Source: Oxalobacteraceae bacterium (lineage in GTDB: Bacteria; Pseudomonadota; Gammaproteobacteria; Burkholderiales; Burkholderiaceae_D). From it: a DNA stretch of 64,000 nt. The notes beneath the pieces are model-generated. The model searched no databases, was not told the origin of the DNA, and worked only from the letters and a program-made list of their open reading frames with translations. The position numbers and the translations under genes were made by a program. This document shows positions 7,657 through 16,814 of the stretch, in pieces; within the stretch, counting starts at the first letter, position 1, and each line of letters opens with the position of its first letter. Where the stretch lies: assembly GCA_947448025.1 (NCBI GenBank), contig CANFLV010000015.1, positions 45,207 to 109,206 on the forward strand, given 5' to 3'.

Positions 7657-9513
7657 TTATTGGGCCAGGCGTTGCTCGAGTGCCGCCTTCATGTCATGCA
7701 GGGCCTGTGGCAGGCGCTGGCTGAGTTTGTCGAACAGTTCGGTATGCAGCTTGATTTCGTCGCTCCATGCATCTTTGTCGATCGAGGTGATCTGATCGAA
7801 CATCTGCTCGGTGAACTCAAGGCCGTCCCAGCTGAGGTCACTGAAACCAGGCGTGACGCCAAACGCATGTTCGGTGCCGCCTGCGTCGCCTTCAAGACGA
7901 TCAAGCATCCACTTCAAGACGCGCATATTGTCGCCAAATCCAGGCCAGACGAATTTGCCATTGGCATCGGTACGGAACCAGTTCACGCAATAAATTTTCG
8001 GCTGTGTTGCGGCAGAAGCTGCAATTTTCTCGCCCATGTTCAGCCAGTGCTGGAAATAGTCGCTCATGTTGTAACCCATGAACGGCAGCATCGCAAACGG
8101 ATCACGACGTACCACGCCCATCTGGCCGGCAGCAGCAGCTGTCGTCTCGGAACCCATGGTCGCGGCCATGTAGACGCCTTCGGTCCAATTACGCGCTTCG
8201 GTGACCAGTGGTACCGTCGTTGAACGACGGCCACCGAAAATGAAGGCTGAAATTGGTACGCCAGCAGGATCATCCCAGGCGCTGTCGAGCACCGGATTCT
8301 GCGTAGCTGCGACTGTGAAGCGTGCATTCGGATGTGCCGCCTTGCGGCCGGTTTCCTTGGCGATGGCCGGGGTCCAGTCCTTGCCTTGCCAGTCGATCAA
8401 ATGCGCTGGCGCTTCTTTGGTCATGCCTTCCCACCAGACGTCGCCATCATCGGTCAGACCGACGTTGGTGAAGATTGTGTCAGACACGAGGCAATCCATG
8501 CAGTTCGAATTGGTCGAGCGGTTCGTGCCAGGAGCGACGCCGAAATAGCCGGCTTCAGGATTGATCGCATACAGGCGGCCATCGGCGCCCGGTTTGATCC
8601 AGGCGATGTCGTCACCGATCGTGGTGACTTTCCAGCCCGTGAATGCGACTGGCGGAATCATCATCGAGAAATTAGTCTTGCCGCAAGCCGAAGGAAAGGC
8701 CGCTGCGACATAATGCTTTTTGCCTTCCGGCGATTCGACACCGAGGATCAGCATGTGTTCAGCGAGCCAGCCCTGGTCGCGGCCCATGTTCGAAGCGATA
8801 CGCAAGGCGAAGCATTTTTTACCCAGCAGCGCATTGCCGCCATAGCCGGAACCATAGGACCAGATTTCGCGGGTCTCAGGATAGTGGACGATGTATTTAG
8901 TTGCATTGCAAGGCCATGCCACATCCGCCTGACCCGCTTCCAGAGGTGCGCCGACTGTATGCACGCAAGGCACGAATTCACCGTCGGTCCCGAGTACGTC
9001 ATAGACAGCTTTGCCCATGCGCGTCATGATGCGCATGTTGACGGCGACGTAAGGTGAGTCGGACAATTCGACGCCGATATGGGCGATCGGCGAGCCGAGT
9101 GGTCCCATCGAGAACGGCACGACATACATTGTGCGACCGCGCATGCAGCCATCGAACAGGCCACTGAGCGTCGAGCGCATTTCAGCAGGCGCCATCCAGT
9201 TATTGGTTGGACCGGCATCGTCTTTTTCAGTGCTGCAGATGTAGGTACGATCTTCTACGCGCGCTACGTCGGTCGGATCGGAACAGGCAAGATAACTGTT
9301 TGGGCGCTTTGCCTCGTTGAGTTTTTTCATGGTGCCGGAAGCGACCATGTCGGCACACAGGCGGTCATACTCTTCTTGCGAGCCGTCGCACCAGTAGATG
9401 CGATCAGGTTTTGTCAGAGTCGCGATTTCCGCTACCCAGTTAATCAGTTTTTGCTGTTTGATGTAAGGTGGGGCATTCAAGGCTGCAACGCCTCCCATGA
9501 CTGGTCGATTCAT
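7657..9513 (-). CDS. pckG: Phosphoenolpyruvate carboxykinase (GTP)
   Basis: A 618-residue GTP-dependent PEP carboxykinase converting oxaloacetate to PEP in gluconeogenesis. The start [17 protein letters not shown] has GGAGG four bases upstream, which decides against the much longer open reading. The kinase loop [13 protein letters not shown], the metal-binding and GTP-contacting segments ([23 protein letters not shown]) and the C-terminal [11 protein letters not shown] are all in place. The length is usual for the GTP family and distinct from the ATP-type enzyme. Single-gene unit with its own terminator; such an enzyme suits growth on aromatic or organic acids. Confidence 0.96.
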   Translation of the reverse strand: MNRPVMGGVAALNAPPYIKQQKLINWVAEIATLTKPDRIYWCDGSQEEYDRLCADMVASGTMKKLNEAKRPNSYLACSDPTDVARVEDRTYICSTEKDDAGPTNNWMAPAEMRSTLSGLFDGCMRGRTMYVVPFSMGPLGSPIAHIGVELSDSPYVAVNMRIMTRMGKAVYDVLGTDGEFVPCVHTVGAPLEAGQADVAWPCNATKYIVHYPETREIWSYGSGYGGNALLGKKCFALRIASNMGRDQGWLAEHMLILGVESPEGKKHYVAAAFPSACGKTNFSMMIPPVAFTGWKVTTIGDDIAWIKPGADGRLYAINPEAGYFGVAPGTNRSTNSNCMDCLVSDTIFTNVGLTDDGDVWWEGMTKEAPAHLIDWQGKDWTPAIAKETGRKAAHPNARFTVAATQNPVLDSAWDDPAGVPISAFIFGGRRSTTVPLVTEARNWTEGVYMAATMGSETTAAAAGQMGVVRRDPFAMLPFMGYNMSDYFQHWLNMGEKIAASAATQPKIYCVNWFRTDANGKFVWPGFGDNMRVLKWMLDRLEGDAGGTEHAFGVTPGFSDLSWDGLEFTEQMFDQITSIDKDAWSDEIKLHTELFDKLSQRLPQALHDMKAALEQRLAQ

Positions 9514-9935
9514 AAAACCTCCGATGCGTATAAAGAATTTTGTCTTGTCGAGGCAGGACAGGAACGGGTCAATCGCATGCCGGCGGATATGTCGGCATAC
9601 GGCGGCGCTCATGTCACACTGCGGTCGGATCTGCGAACGCAAGGTTTGCGCCATAGTGTATGGACAAACCTGTAAGGCGAGCCTGCGCATGGTGCGCGTC
9701 AGTGAATCTGCTTGTCCGAATGAGACAGGAGAGGATTCAAAATGCCACGATGCCACGCGAAAAGTGATAAAGATTGTACACCGCAGTCACCCTGATGCCT
9801 TCTGTTTTCAGTCAATTTGGTAGTAATAATGACCAAGTGATGTAGTAGGCTATTTGAATTACGTAAAATTGCGTTGCTTTATTACTAAAATTTTTTACCT
9901 TGTCGTTTAACCTTTATTTTTTACTATTTAATCCC
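9514..9935. other. Intergenic region between pckG and the hydroxyacid dehydrogenase
   Basis: About 420 bp without a supportable gene. It must hold divergent promoters for pckG and the plus-strand gene at 9936. The only pattern seen is an inverted repeat TTGGT/ACCAA at 9817-9836 within AT-rich sequence. No riboswitch-like fold was recognised. Confidence 0.4.
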
Positions 9936-10925
9936 ATGAAAATTGCAATCCTTGACGACTACCAGGATCAGATCCGCCAGCTTGATTGCTTCGCTTTGCT
10001 CAAAGATCACGAAGTTAAAGTGTTCAACAATACCGCGCGCGGCCTCGGACAGCTCGCCGTACGCCTCGCTGAATTTGATGCGCTCGTGCTAATCCGTGAA
10101 CGTACCAGTCTGTCAGCGGCCTTGCTGCGCAAATTACCGAATTTGAAGCTGATTTCCCAGACCGCGAAAGTGTCCGGGCATATCGATGTAGCCCAAGCTA
10201 CAGCGCAAGGCATTGCGATTACGGAAGGGACTGGCGACGGTACCGCGCCGGCCGAACTGACCTGGGCGCTGATCATGGCTGCCAGTCGCAATCTGGTGCA
10301 ATATGCGAGCAATCTGAAGGACGGTATCTGGCAAAGCGTCTCGGCGAATCCGGCGCATAACCTGCTCGGTCATACCTTGAAGGGCAAGACGCTCGGCATC
10401 TGGGGTTACGGAAAAATTGGCCGCATGATTGCAGGCTTCGGCAAGGCCTTCGGCATGCAGATTCTCGTCTGGGGCCGCGAACCAAGTCGTGTGCAGGCAC
10501 AAGCCGATGGCTATCTCGCAGCAGAATCCAAAGAGGCGTTTTTTGCTGCGTGTGATGTGTTGTCCCTGCACCTTCGGCTCAATGACGCCACTTGTGCCTG
10601 CGTGACTGCCACCGATCTTGCGCTAATGAAGCCGAGCGCTTTGTTCGTCAACACGAGTCGCGCGGAACTCGTTGAAACTGGCGCTCTTGAAGCCGCATTA
10701 CAAGCGGGGCATCCCGGTCGTGCAGCGCTGGATGTGTTTGATGACGAGCCATTGGCAGCGGATTCGCCGTGGCTGAAAATGCCGAATGTACTGGCTACGC
10801 CGCATCTGGGCTATGTCGAGAAAAACAGCTATGAATTGTATCTCGGTACGGCATTCCAGAACATCGTCGACTTTGCCAATGGCACGCCAAAAAATGTTCT
10901 CAATCCAGAGGCACTCAAGAACTAA
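9936..10925 (+). CDS. D-2-hydroxyacid dehydrogenase family protein (phosphoglycerate dehydrogenase-like)
   Basis: A 329-residue NAD-dependent dehydrogenase starting MKIAILDDYQDQIRQL; the longer reading adds a hydrophobic leader with no ribosome site. The nucleotide fold is GIWGYGKIGRMIAGFGKAFG (about 148-167), and the catalytic Arg (VNTSRAELVETGAL), Glu (DVFDDEPL) and His (TPHLGYV) are present. The ACT domain of serine-pathway SerA is missing, so it is a stand-alone hydroxyacid or phosphoglycerate-type dehydrogenase with unknown substrate. Its stop abuts the stop of the convergent gene with no base between them. Confidence 0.88.
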   Translation: MKIAILDDYQDQIRQLDCFALLKDHEVKVFNNTARGLGQLAVRLAEFDALVLIRERTSLSAALLRKLPNLKLISQTAKVSGHIDVAQATAQGIAITEGTGDGTAPAELTWALIMAASRNLVQYASNLKDGIWQSVSANPAHNLLGHTLKGKTLGIWGYGKIGRMIAGFGKAFGMQILVWGREPSRVQAQADGYLAAESKEAFFAACDVLSLHLRLNDATCACVTATDLALMKPSALFVNTSRAELVETGALEAALQAGHPGRAALDVFDDEPLAADSPWLKMPNVLATPHLGYVEKNSYELYLGTAFQNIVDFANGTPKNVLNPEALKN

Positions 10926-11675
10926 TCAATCTTTCGGTACCGACTCTGCGCTGCACAACGAACGCTGTGTTGTCAGCGCGGTAGAGCCACTCCAGAGCAT
11001 TGCCCAGCCGGGCGGCCAGGGTAAATCGGGACCGGCATAATCGGGTACGCCGCGACGCACCGGAATCACCGGCAATGCTGCCGGCGCCGGTCCGTTGCGG
11101 CTATCCCAGCCTAGTGAAAACGTATAGTTCGGCAAGAGCGCAACACACACTGCATCGAACCATTCGGTATGGTCTTCATCGCGTCCCAGCGCCTGCGCCA
11201 AGCCCAGCGGATCGAAGCGCGCCAGCGTGCTGCTCAATTCCAGTGCTGACTCTCCCGGCGCATCACCCCACCCCATCACTGGATTAAAATTGTAATCTGC
11301 GCCTGAGCCGTACCAGCCTTCGCGCCAGGCGCGCTGCATCCAGCTGCGCTGGCCAGTAAACAAGTGCCAGCGCCAGTGCAAACCGGAGGGCTTGGGCCAG
11401 CTGTACAAATAGAGTCGTTGATAACCGGCGCGATGCAATTCGCGCACCATGGCCATCAGCCGCGCCTGCGGCATCCGGTCTGGTGGCGAGCGGCGAAACA
11501 GGATCGCTTCGCCATCGGCATGTTGTACTTCATCGGAGGACAGGTTCAAGTCCAGCGTGCGCACCTCACTACCGAAGCGTGCAGAAATCCAGCCCGTTAA
11601 AAGGTTCACGGACGTGATTACGCCATAACCGCGAAAGCGGTGAAAGATGACAGTGCCGGGGGCGACTGGTTTCAT
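10926..11675 (-). CDS. Hypothetical protein
   Basis: A 249-residue soluble protein opening MKPVAPGTVIFHRFRGYGV. The first 50 residues resemble a small beta-barrel (RFRGYGVITSVNLLTGWISA), then comes a Trp-rich central part (WPKPSGLHWRWHLFTGQRSW) and a segment mentioning acidic patches. I do not recognise the family. It is monocistronic and convergent with the dehydrogenase, sharing no intergenic base. Codon use matches its neighbours and no frameshift is seen. Confidence 0.65.
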   Translation of the reverse strand: MKPVAPGTVIFHRFRGYGVITSVNLLTGWISARFGSEVRTLDLNLSSDEVQHADGEAILFRRSPPDRMPQARLMAMVRELHRAGYQRLYLYSWPKPSGLHWRWHLFTGQRSWMQRAWREGWYGSGADYNFNPVMGWGDAPGESALELSSTLARFDPLGLAQALGRDEDHTEWFDAVCVALLPNYTFSLGWDSRNGPAPAALPVIPVRRGVPDYAGPDLPWPPGWAMLWSGSTALTTQRSLCSAESVPKD

Positions 11676-11979
11676 GAGAAAACAGGATGATGGTCAGAAA
11701 ATGGCGAGCAACAAAAACGGGCGGCTGGTTCACTGTAAACCATTCTGGCCGACAAATCAGTAAGCCCGTCGATAAAATTCACGGCACAGTAAAAACTGGC
11801 AATCCAGCATGAGAAGCTGCAGACGATGAACTGATTCCTGCAGGCTGCGTACTGCCAAATTGGCTGCTACAGAATCGCATTCTTGAATCTGTCCATACGA
11901 TCAACCATGCAATTTCGACATGAGGCCATGCGAATACGGCATTGGCATAAGCCCGAACAAAGAACTTAGGATAATAAAG

Positions 11980-12063
11980 TGTCAACACGTAATGTGTCAT
12001 GTGGTGACCCCGATGTCTCCTGGGGGTTTTTGGAGTGGCGTGCAATGCGCCACTCCTTTTTTT
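11980..12063 (+). ncRNA. Possible small RNA ending in tandem terminators
   Basis: Between 11676 and 12203 no protein gene is credible, yet a strong plus-strand terminator ends at 12063 with no plus-strand gene for a kilobase upstream. A weak promoter-like pair (TTGGCA at 11942, TAGGAT at 11967) precedes a roughly 85-nt stretch that could fold into three stems: ACAC/GTGT, ACCCC/GGGGT, and the terminator. Start and existence are inferred from structure only. Confidence 0.3.
12007..12063 (+). terminator. Tandem rho-independent terminators
   Basis: First hairpin ACCCC (12007-12011) with GGGGT (12023-12027) and a short T run; second hairpin GGAGTGGCG (12032-12040) with CGCCACTCC (12048-12056) and seven T residues. 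The T runs are on the plus strand. Confidence 0.75.
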
Positions 12064-12203
12064 CGCGTCAGCATTTGTGCCTACCGCAGCTCGACCGGTA
12101 ATGTGCCAGCAAGCGATTCATGCGGTGCGCAATACGTCGCGTTATGATGCAGGTTCAGCACTGGCGCACGCCAGCCGACAGACCTGAATTACGCACACGA
12201 TCC

Positions 12204-12689
12204 ATGACACTACGCATCATTGCCACAGGCGGCACCTTTGACAAACATTACGATGAAATCGCTGGCACGCTGGGCTTCGCGAAAGGCCACCTCGCGGATG
12301 CAATTACGCGCGCGCGCCTGACTTTGCCCACGGTACTGGAAGAGCTGCCGTTCCTCGATTCCCTCGACATGCAGGATCAGGATAGACAGCGGATTCTGGC
12401 AGCATGCCGCAGCAGCAGCGAGTCCCAGATCGTAATCGTACATGGCACCGACACGATGCGCGAAACAGCCGCGGTCCTGGGACAGGCAGGCATGGATAAA
12501 ACGATCGTGTTCACTGGCGCGATGATCCCCTACGAGATCGCCAATTCCGATGCGCTGTTCAATCTTGGTTTTGCAGTCGGCGTGGCAGGCGTGCTGCCGG
12601 CCGGTATTTACGTGGCGATGAATGGCCAGGTTTTCCCGTGGGATGATGTGAAAAAAAATCGCGGTGCGGGTGTATTCGAAACACTTTGA
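12204..12689 (+). CDS. Asparaginase domain protein, N-terminal domain only
   Basis: A 161-residue protein matching only the N-terminal catalytic domain of bacterial L-asparaginase. ATGGTFD (first catalytic Thr) and VHGTDTMRETA (second Thr and the Asp) are both present, as is TGAMIPYEIANSDALFNL. Classical enzymes are about 330 residues and use a second domain to complete the active site across subunits; here the frame ends cleanly at FETL without remnants of that domain downstream. Similar short proteins are known in betaproteobacteria, so it is probably not a pseudogene. Activity is uncertain. Confidence 0.78.
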   Translation: MTLRIIATGGTFDKHYDEIAGTLGFAKGHLADAITRARLTLPTVLEELPFLDSLDMQDQDRQRILAACRSSSESQIVIVHGTDTMRETAAVLGQAGMDKTIVFTGAMIPYEIANSDALFNLGFAVGVAGVLPAGIYVAMNGQVFPWDDVKKNRGAGVFETL

Positions 12690-12698
12690 TGCAGCACT

Positions 12699-12733
12699 GT
12701 GAGCGCAGGCCAGACAGCTTCACCTGCGCTCAC
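12699..12733. terminator. Hairpin between convergent genes
   Basis: GTGAGCGCAGG (12699-12709) pairs perfectly with CCTGCGCTCAC (12723-12733). There is no clear T run, so it is a terminator or mRNA-end structure by position. Confidence 0.45.
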
Positions 12734-12738
12734 ACCGA

Positions 12739-13812
12739 TCAAAATACCCAGAGTTTTTCTTGCGGCAGCTGCAGCCAGTATTCGCCGCTGTCGAGTTTGT
12801 GCGTGGCATAGGCGCGCAATTTCAAGCCATCGTTCATGCCGCGATCGAACAGGCATTCCCAGCGATCGCCGAGATACATGCAAGTCAACAGCGGCAGCTT
12901 GATGGCGTTCTCAACCTGCGTCGCCGAAATCCGGACTTCCTCAAGCCGGATCATCGCCGTAATTTCCTTACCCGTATTGCTGCCGCGCGCTGTGCCCTGC
13001 ATCTGCATGCCAGCGATATCGAGGCTGACCTTGCTGCCATCGCGTTGCAGTAGTTTTGCAGGCAGGCGATTATTACTGCCCATGAATTCCGCCGTGAACA
13101 AGGTGTCCGGGGTTTCGTACATGCTTTGCGGTGTGCCCTGCTGTTCGATCTTGCCGTTATTGAGCAGCAGGATGCGGTCTGAAATCGCCATCGCTTCGGC
13201 CTGGTCGTGTGTGACCATCAGGGCCGACAGGCCGAGACGCACGATCAGTTCGCGCAGGAAGGCGCGCGCCTCTTCGCGCAATTTGGCGTCCAGGTTTGAC
13301 AGCGGTTCATCGAGCAAGATCACTGGCGGGTTATAGACCAGCGCGCGGGCAATCGCTACGCGCTGCTGCTGACCGCCTGAGAGCTGATGCGGGAAGCGCT
13401 CGCCGAGATGGCCGAGACCAAGCTGGGTGAGCACGTCATTGACGCGCGCAGCGATGTCGCTGCTGTTCATTTTGCGCAGTTTTAAACCATACGCGACGTT
13501 ATCGAAAACAGTCTTGTGCGGCCACAATGCATACGACTGGAACACGAGTCCGAGGCTGCGTTCTTCTGCAGGTATTTCCAGCTTTCTGGCGCCGTCGAAG
13601 ACCGACTTTTCGCCGATCATGATGTTGCCCGCCTTTGGCGATTCGAGACCGGCGACAGCGCGCAGCAAGGTCGTCTTGCCGCTGCCGGACGGGCCCAGCA
13701 AGGCGACGACTTCGCCGCGTTTCAATTCCATCGACACACCCTTCAAAATCTGGTTTGCCGAGGCACCTGTGCCATAGTCGAGATAGAGATCGTTGACGCT
13801 AAGTTCCAACAT
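12739..13812 (-). CDS. ABC transporter ATP-binding protein (ferric iron / FbpC-PotA type)
   Basis: A 357-residue importer ATPase. Walker A GPSGSGKTTLL is at about 38-48, signature LSGGQQQRVAIARAL at about 135-149, and Walker B VILLDEPLSNLDAKLREEAR follows. The C-terminal 110 residues form an OB-type regulatory domain (TOBE) as in FbpC and PotA. It is the last gene of a receptor-permease-ATPase unit reading leftward from 16773. The substrate is ferric iron or another small anion or organophosphonate; the sequence does not settle it. Confidence 0.88.
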   Translation of the reverse strand: MLELSVNDLYLDYGTGASANQILKGVSMELKRGEVVALLGPSGSGKTTLLRAVAGLESPKAGNIMIGEKSVFDGARKLEIPAEERSLGLVFQSYALWPHKTVFDNVAYGLKLRKMNSSDIAARVNDVLTQLGLGHLGERFPHQLSGGQQQRVAIARALVYNPPVILLDEPLSNLDAKLREEARAFLRELIVRLGLSALMVTHDQAEAMAISDRILLLNNGKIEQQGTPQSMYETPDTLFTAEFMGSNNRLPAKLLQRDGSKVSLDIAGMQMQGTARGSNTGKEITAMIRLEEVRISATQVENAIKLPLLTCMYLGDRWECLFDRGMNDGLKLRAYATHKLDSGEYWLQLPQEKLWVF

Positions 13813-13827
13813 GCTAGTTTCCTTAAA

Positions 13828-15588
13828 TTAGTCGTGCAGCTTGACGCCAAAGCGCAAGGCAATCCCGAGGCCGATCGCCACCAGGGTGATATTGATGAAG
13901 GACAGTGCGGCGACCAGATCGACGGCGCCGGCAGCCCACATCGACACGAGCATCGCGCCGATGACTTCCGTGCCCGGTGAGAGCAGGTAGACGCCAGTCG
14001 AATATTCGCGCTCGAAAATCAGGAACACCATCAGCCATGCGCCGAGCAAGCCATAACGCACGAGTGGCAAGGTGACATCGCGCGTGACTTGACCGCGATT
14101 GGCACCGACTGCACGAGCCGCTTCTTCCAGCTCCGGACCGACCTGCAGCAGCGCGGTGGAAATCAGGCGCAAGCCATAGGCCATCCACACGACAGAATAC
14201 GCGAGCCATACCGAGAAGATCGTCGAACGCAGCGCGCGCAATTGCGGGATCACATTTTCAATCAGCCAGGTCGCCATACTGTTGTCCCAGCCTTGCAGAA
14301 TGTTTTGCAATACGGCCGGCACGAACAGGAAGACCCAGAGGAATGACAAGCCGGCCAGCAGGCCAGGAATTGCGCGGGGCACCAGGACGCTGTAATCGAG
14401 AAAGCGCGTAATGCCGTCCGGTTTGCGATGGCCGGCCAGTGCGATCGCGCTGTAACAGGCGACGGCGATGGCGCCACCGATCACGCCGATGAGTATCGTG
14501 TTGACGATGCCGCGCAAAAGTGAGGGCTGGTCCCAGATGTCGCGGAAAGCCTGGATCGTCAATACGTCGGCAAGGTTGACTCCTACACCCCAGTTCTGCA
14601 CAAAAGAGCGCAGCGCAATGCCCGACAGCGGCACGATGATCGTGAAAATGAGCCAGGCGGCGATGAAGGCCAGCGCGATCCATTTCCATTTGCCCAGCGG
14701 CAGAGGCTTCTGGCGCGAACCCTTGCCCTTGATCGAGACGTACTTGTTGGCCGACTTCAGCAGCCAGCGTTGCATCATCACCAGCGGCATCGTCACGGCG
14801 ACTAAGCAGACGGCGACAGCTGCCATCAGGTGGTAGGACGGTGTGCCGAGTTTGTTGGTCAGCTTGTACAGATAAGTCGCCAGCACCAGATGGCCTTCCG
14901 GATCGCCGAGTACGAGCACCAGGCCGAAGACTTCAAAGCCGAGGAAGAACACGAGCACGCCGGCATAGGCCAGCGCCGGCATGATCATCGGCAGCGAGAC
15001 ATGCAAGGCGACTTGCAGTGGTGATGCGCCAGCCACGCGCGCGGCTTCCTCGACATCGGAGCCGAGGCTCTTCAGCGCCGACGAGGCATACAGATAGACA
15101 TGCGGTACATGCGTCAAGCCGGCGATGATGACGATGCTCGGGAAGGCATAGATATTCCAGGGATGCACGCCCAGCAACTGTTCCACCCACAGCGTATAAA
15201 AGCCGACTGGACCCATCGACACAACATAGCCGAAGCCCATCACCATCGGTGACACGAACACCGGAACCAGCAGCAGTGGCGCGATGAAATTACGGCCAGG
15301 CAGGTCGGTGCGCACCATCAGGAAGGCCAGCATCGCGCCGAGCGGCACGGCGATCAGCGCGAGGCCGCCGGCAAGTGCAAATCCATTGATGAAGGCGACG
15401 CGGAAATCCGGATCATCGAAAATGAACGCATAGGAATCGAGCGTGAAGATCTTGTTCGGCATGAAAAACGGCGCCGACAAAAAGCTCTGGTAAAAAATCA
15501 GCGTCAACGGCAGGAAGATCGCGATCGCAGTCAGGGTGACGACGAGGCCGCGCGGCCAGTTAAGACGGGGAAGGGAAAAAGTTGACAT
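13828..15588 (-). CDS. ABC transporter permease, fused double-domain (FbpB-like)
   Basis: A 586-residue inner-membrane permease containing two BPD-type permease domains in one chain, about twelve membrane segments in total. The EAA loops are EEAARVAGASPLQVALHVSLP in the first half and EEAARAVGANRGQVTRDVTLP in the second. Such fused permeases are standard for FbpB-type importers. I chose the ATG at 15588 (MSTFSLPRLNWPRG); the upstream ATG at 15633 would lie inside a hairpin. The ATPase gene follows after 15 bp. Confidence 0.87.
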   Translation of the reverse strand: MSTFSLPRLNWPRGLVVTLTAIAIFLPLTLIFYQSFLSAPFFMPNKIFTLDSYAFIFDDPDFRVAFINGFALAGGLALIAVPLGAMLAFLMVRTDLPGRNFIAPLLLVPVFVSPMVMGFGYVVSMGPVGFYTLWVEQLLGVHPWNIYAFPSIVIIAGLTHVPHVYLYASSALKSLGSDVEEAARVAGASPLQVALHVSLPMIMPALAYAGVLVFFLGFEVFGLVLVLGDPEGHLVLATYLYKLTNKLGTPSYHLMAAVAVCLVAVTMPLVMMQRWLLKSANKYVSIKGKGSRQKPLPLGKWKWIALAFIAAWLIFTIIVPLSGIALRSFVQNWGVGVNLADVLTIQAFRDIWDQPSLLRGIVNTILIGVIGGAIAVACYSAIALAGHRKPDGITRFLDYSVLVPRAIPGLLAGLSFLWVFLFVPAVLQNILQGWDNSMATWLIENVIPQLRALRSTIFSVWLAYSVVWMAYGLRLISTALLQVGPELEEAARAVGANRGQVTRDVTLPLVRYGLLGAWLMVFLIFEREYSTGVYLLSPGTEVIGAMLVSMWAAGAVDLVAALSFINITLVAIGLGIALRFGVKLHD

Positions 15589-15631
15589 GAAAGTCGCTAC
15601 TCCAGGTGGGACAAAGATGCGAAAAATCGCC

Positions 15632-15656
15632 ATCCTCTCCCGCAGTGGGAGAGGAT
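15632..15656. terminator. Intra-operon hairpin between receptor and permease genes
   Basis: ATCCTCTCCC pairs with GGGAGAGGAT around a five-base loop. It lies just after the receptor gene stop (minus strand) and has no T run, so it may stabilise the receptor mRNA or attenuate the downstream genes, a common arrangement where the receptor is needed in excess. Confidence 0.5.
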
Positions 15657-15669
15657 TTGCAGGTCCGGC

Positions 15670-16773
15670 TTATTTTTTGCCGACAGCTTCTTTCCATTGC
15701 TTCAGGAATGCCAGGCGCTTCGTCTGGTCGAGATAGGCCAGCTGCGAAGTATTGACCGGCAGGGCGCGTAGGCCGCTACCGATCTGCTTGGTCAAATCCG
15801 CCGACGTGGTTTCACCGACCACGTCAGCGCGGATCGCATACAGTTTGGAATCATTAGCAATGATCGTCTGGCCGCGCTTGGACAGGATGTAGTCGAGCCA
15901 CAACTTGGCGGCATTCTGATTCTTTGCAGTCTTGCTGATGAACATTACGCGCGACATCACCATCGTGTAGTCCTTCATGATCTGTACGCCGATGTTCGGA
16001 TCTTTCTTTGCACGCACAAGCGCATATGAACCGAGCATGTTGTAGCCGATCAGGTTTTCACCGGACGAAATCCGCTCCAGCATCGTGCCGGTCGAGGACT
16101 GTACGCGCACGGCGGCGTTGCCGAGTGCGCGCGCCATGTCCCAGAAGCCGGCTTCATGCAGGCGCAGATCCTGGGTAATGAACATGAAGCCGATGCCAGC
16201 CTTTTCGATGTCATAGGTCGTAATTTTGTCTTTGTACTTTTCAAGCTTCGTGGTCAGCAGCTTCGTGAAATCAGCATGCGTGGTCGGCACGTCCTCTGCA
16301 GGCACCAGGCGTTTGTTATAGACGATCACGGCTGGCTCGAACGTCGTGCCGTAGGCGCTATTATTCATGATGGCCCATTCCGGTAGTGCCTTCATTTCTT
16401 CGCTCTTGTAGGTCAAGCCGTAGCCATCGGCGACGAGCTTGATTTGCAAGTCCATGGCGGACGACCAGAGCACGTCACCAGTCGTGCCACCAGCGGCGAC
16501 TTCAGAAATGAAGCGGTTATAGATCTCCGTCGAATTCATGTCGTTGTATTCGACCTTCACGCCCGGATAGAGGGCGCTGAAATCTTTGATCAGTGGCTCG
16601 GCGGCCTTCGAGTCGGTCGCTGCATAAACGATCAGCTTGCCTTCTTTTTTAGCGCCTTCGATGACCTTGGCATAGTCGGCGGAATAGCCGGCCGGTACCT
16701 GGGCTGAGGCTTGCAGGGCGATACCGGTAAACACGGCGGCAAGGCTTGCGATGAGTCGATTTTTAGTGAACAT
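15670..16773 (-). CDS. ABC transporter periplasmic receptor (ferric/phosphonate-type, family 1)
   Basis: A 367-residue receptor with a signal peptide (MFTKNRLIASLAAVFTGIAL, cleavage after ASA). The mature part has GAKKEGKLIVYAATDSKAAE and later DVLWSSAMDLQIKLVADGYG, the pattern of the type II FbpA-like group. It is the receptor of the adjacent permease and ATPase. It is a distant relative of the five orphan receptors at 39-64 kb, but unlike them it has a full transporter. Confidence 0.87.
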   Translation of the reverse strand: MFTKNRLIASLAAVFTGIALQASAQVPAGYSADYAKVIEGAKKEGKLIVYAATDSKAAEPLIKDFSALYPGVKVEYNDMNSTEIYNRFISEVAAGGTTGDVLWSSAMDLQIKLVADGYGLTYKSEEMKALPEWAIMNNSAYGTTFEPAVIVYNKRLVPAEDVPTTHADFTKLLTTKLEKYKDKITTYDIEKAGIGFMFITQDLRLHEAGFWDMARALGNAAVRVQSSTGTMLERISSGENLIGYNMLGSYALVRAKKDPNIGVQIMKDYTMVMSRVMFISKTAKNQNAAKLWLDYILSKRGQTIIANDSKLYAIRADVVGETTSADLTKQIGSGLRALPVNTSQLAYLDQTKRLAFLKQWKEAVGKK

Positions 16774-16814
16774 GACAGTCTCCTTTGTTGTGAACGACGA
16801 AATTATTGAAGTAC

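Noticed and set aside
12000..12147. Plus-strand small open frame 11920-12147 across the terminator region
   Set aside because: It reads through two hairpin terminators and has no start signal; structure better fits RNA.
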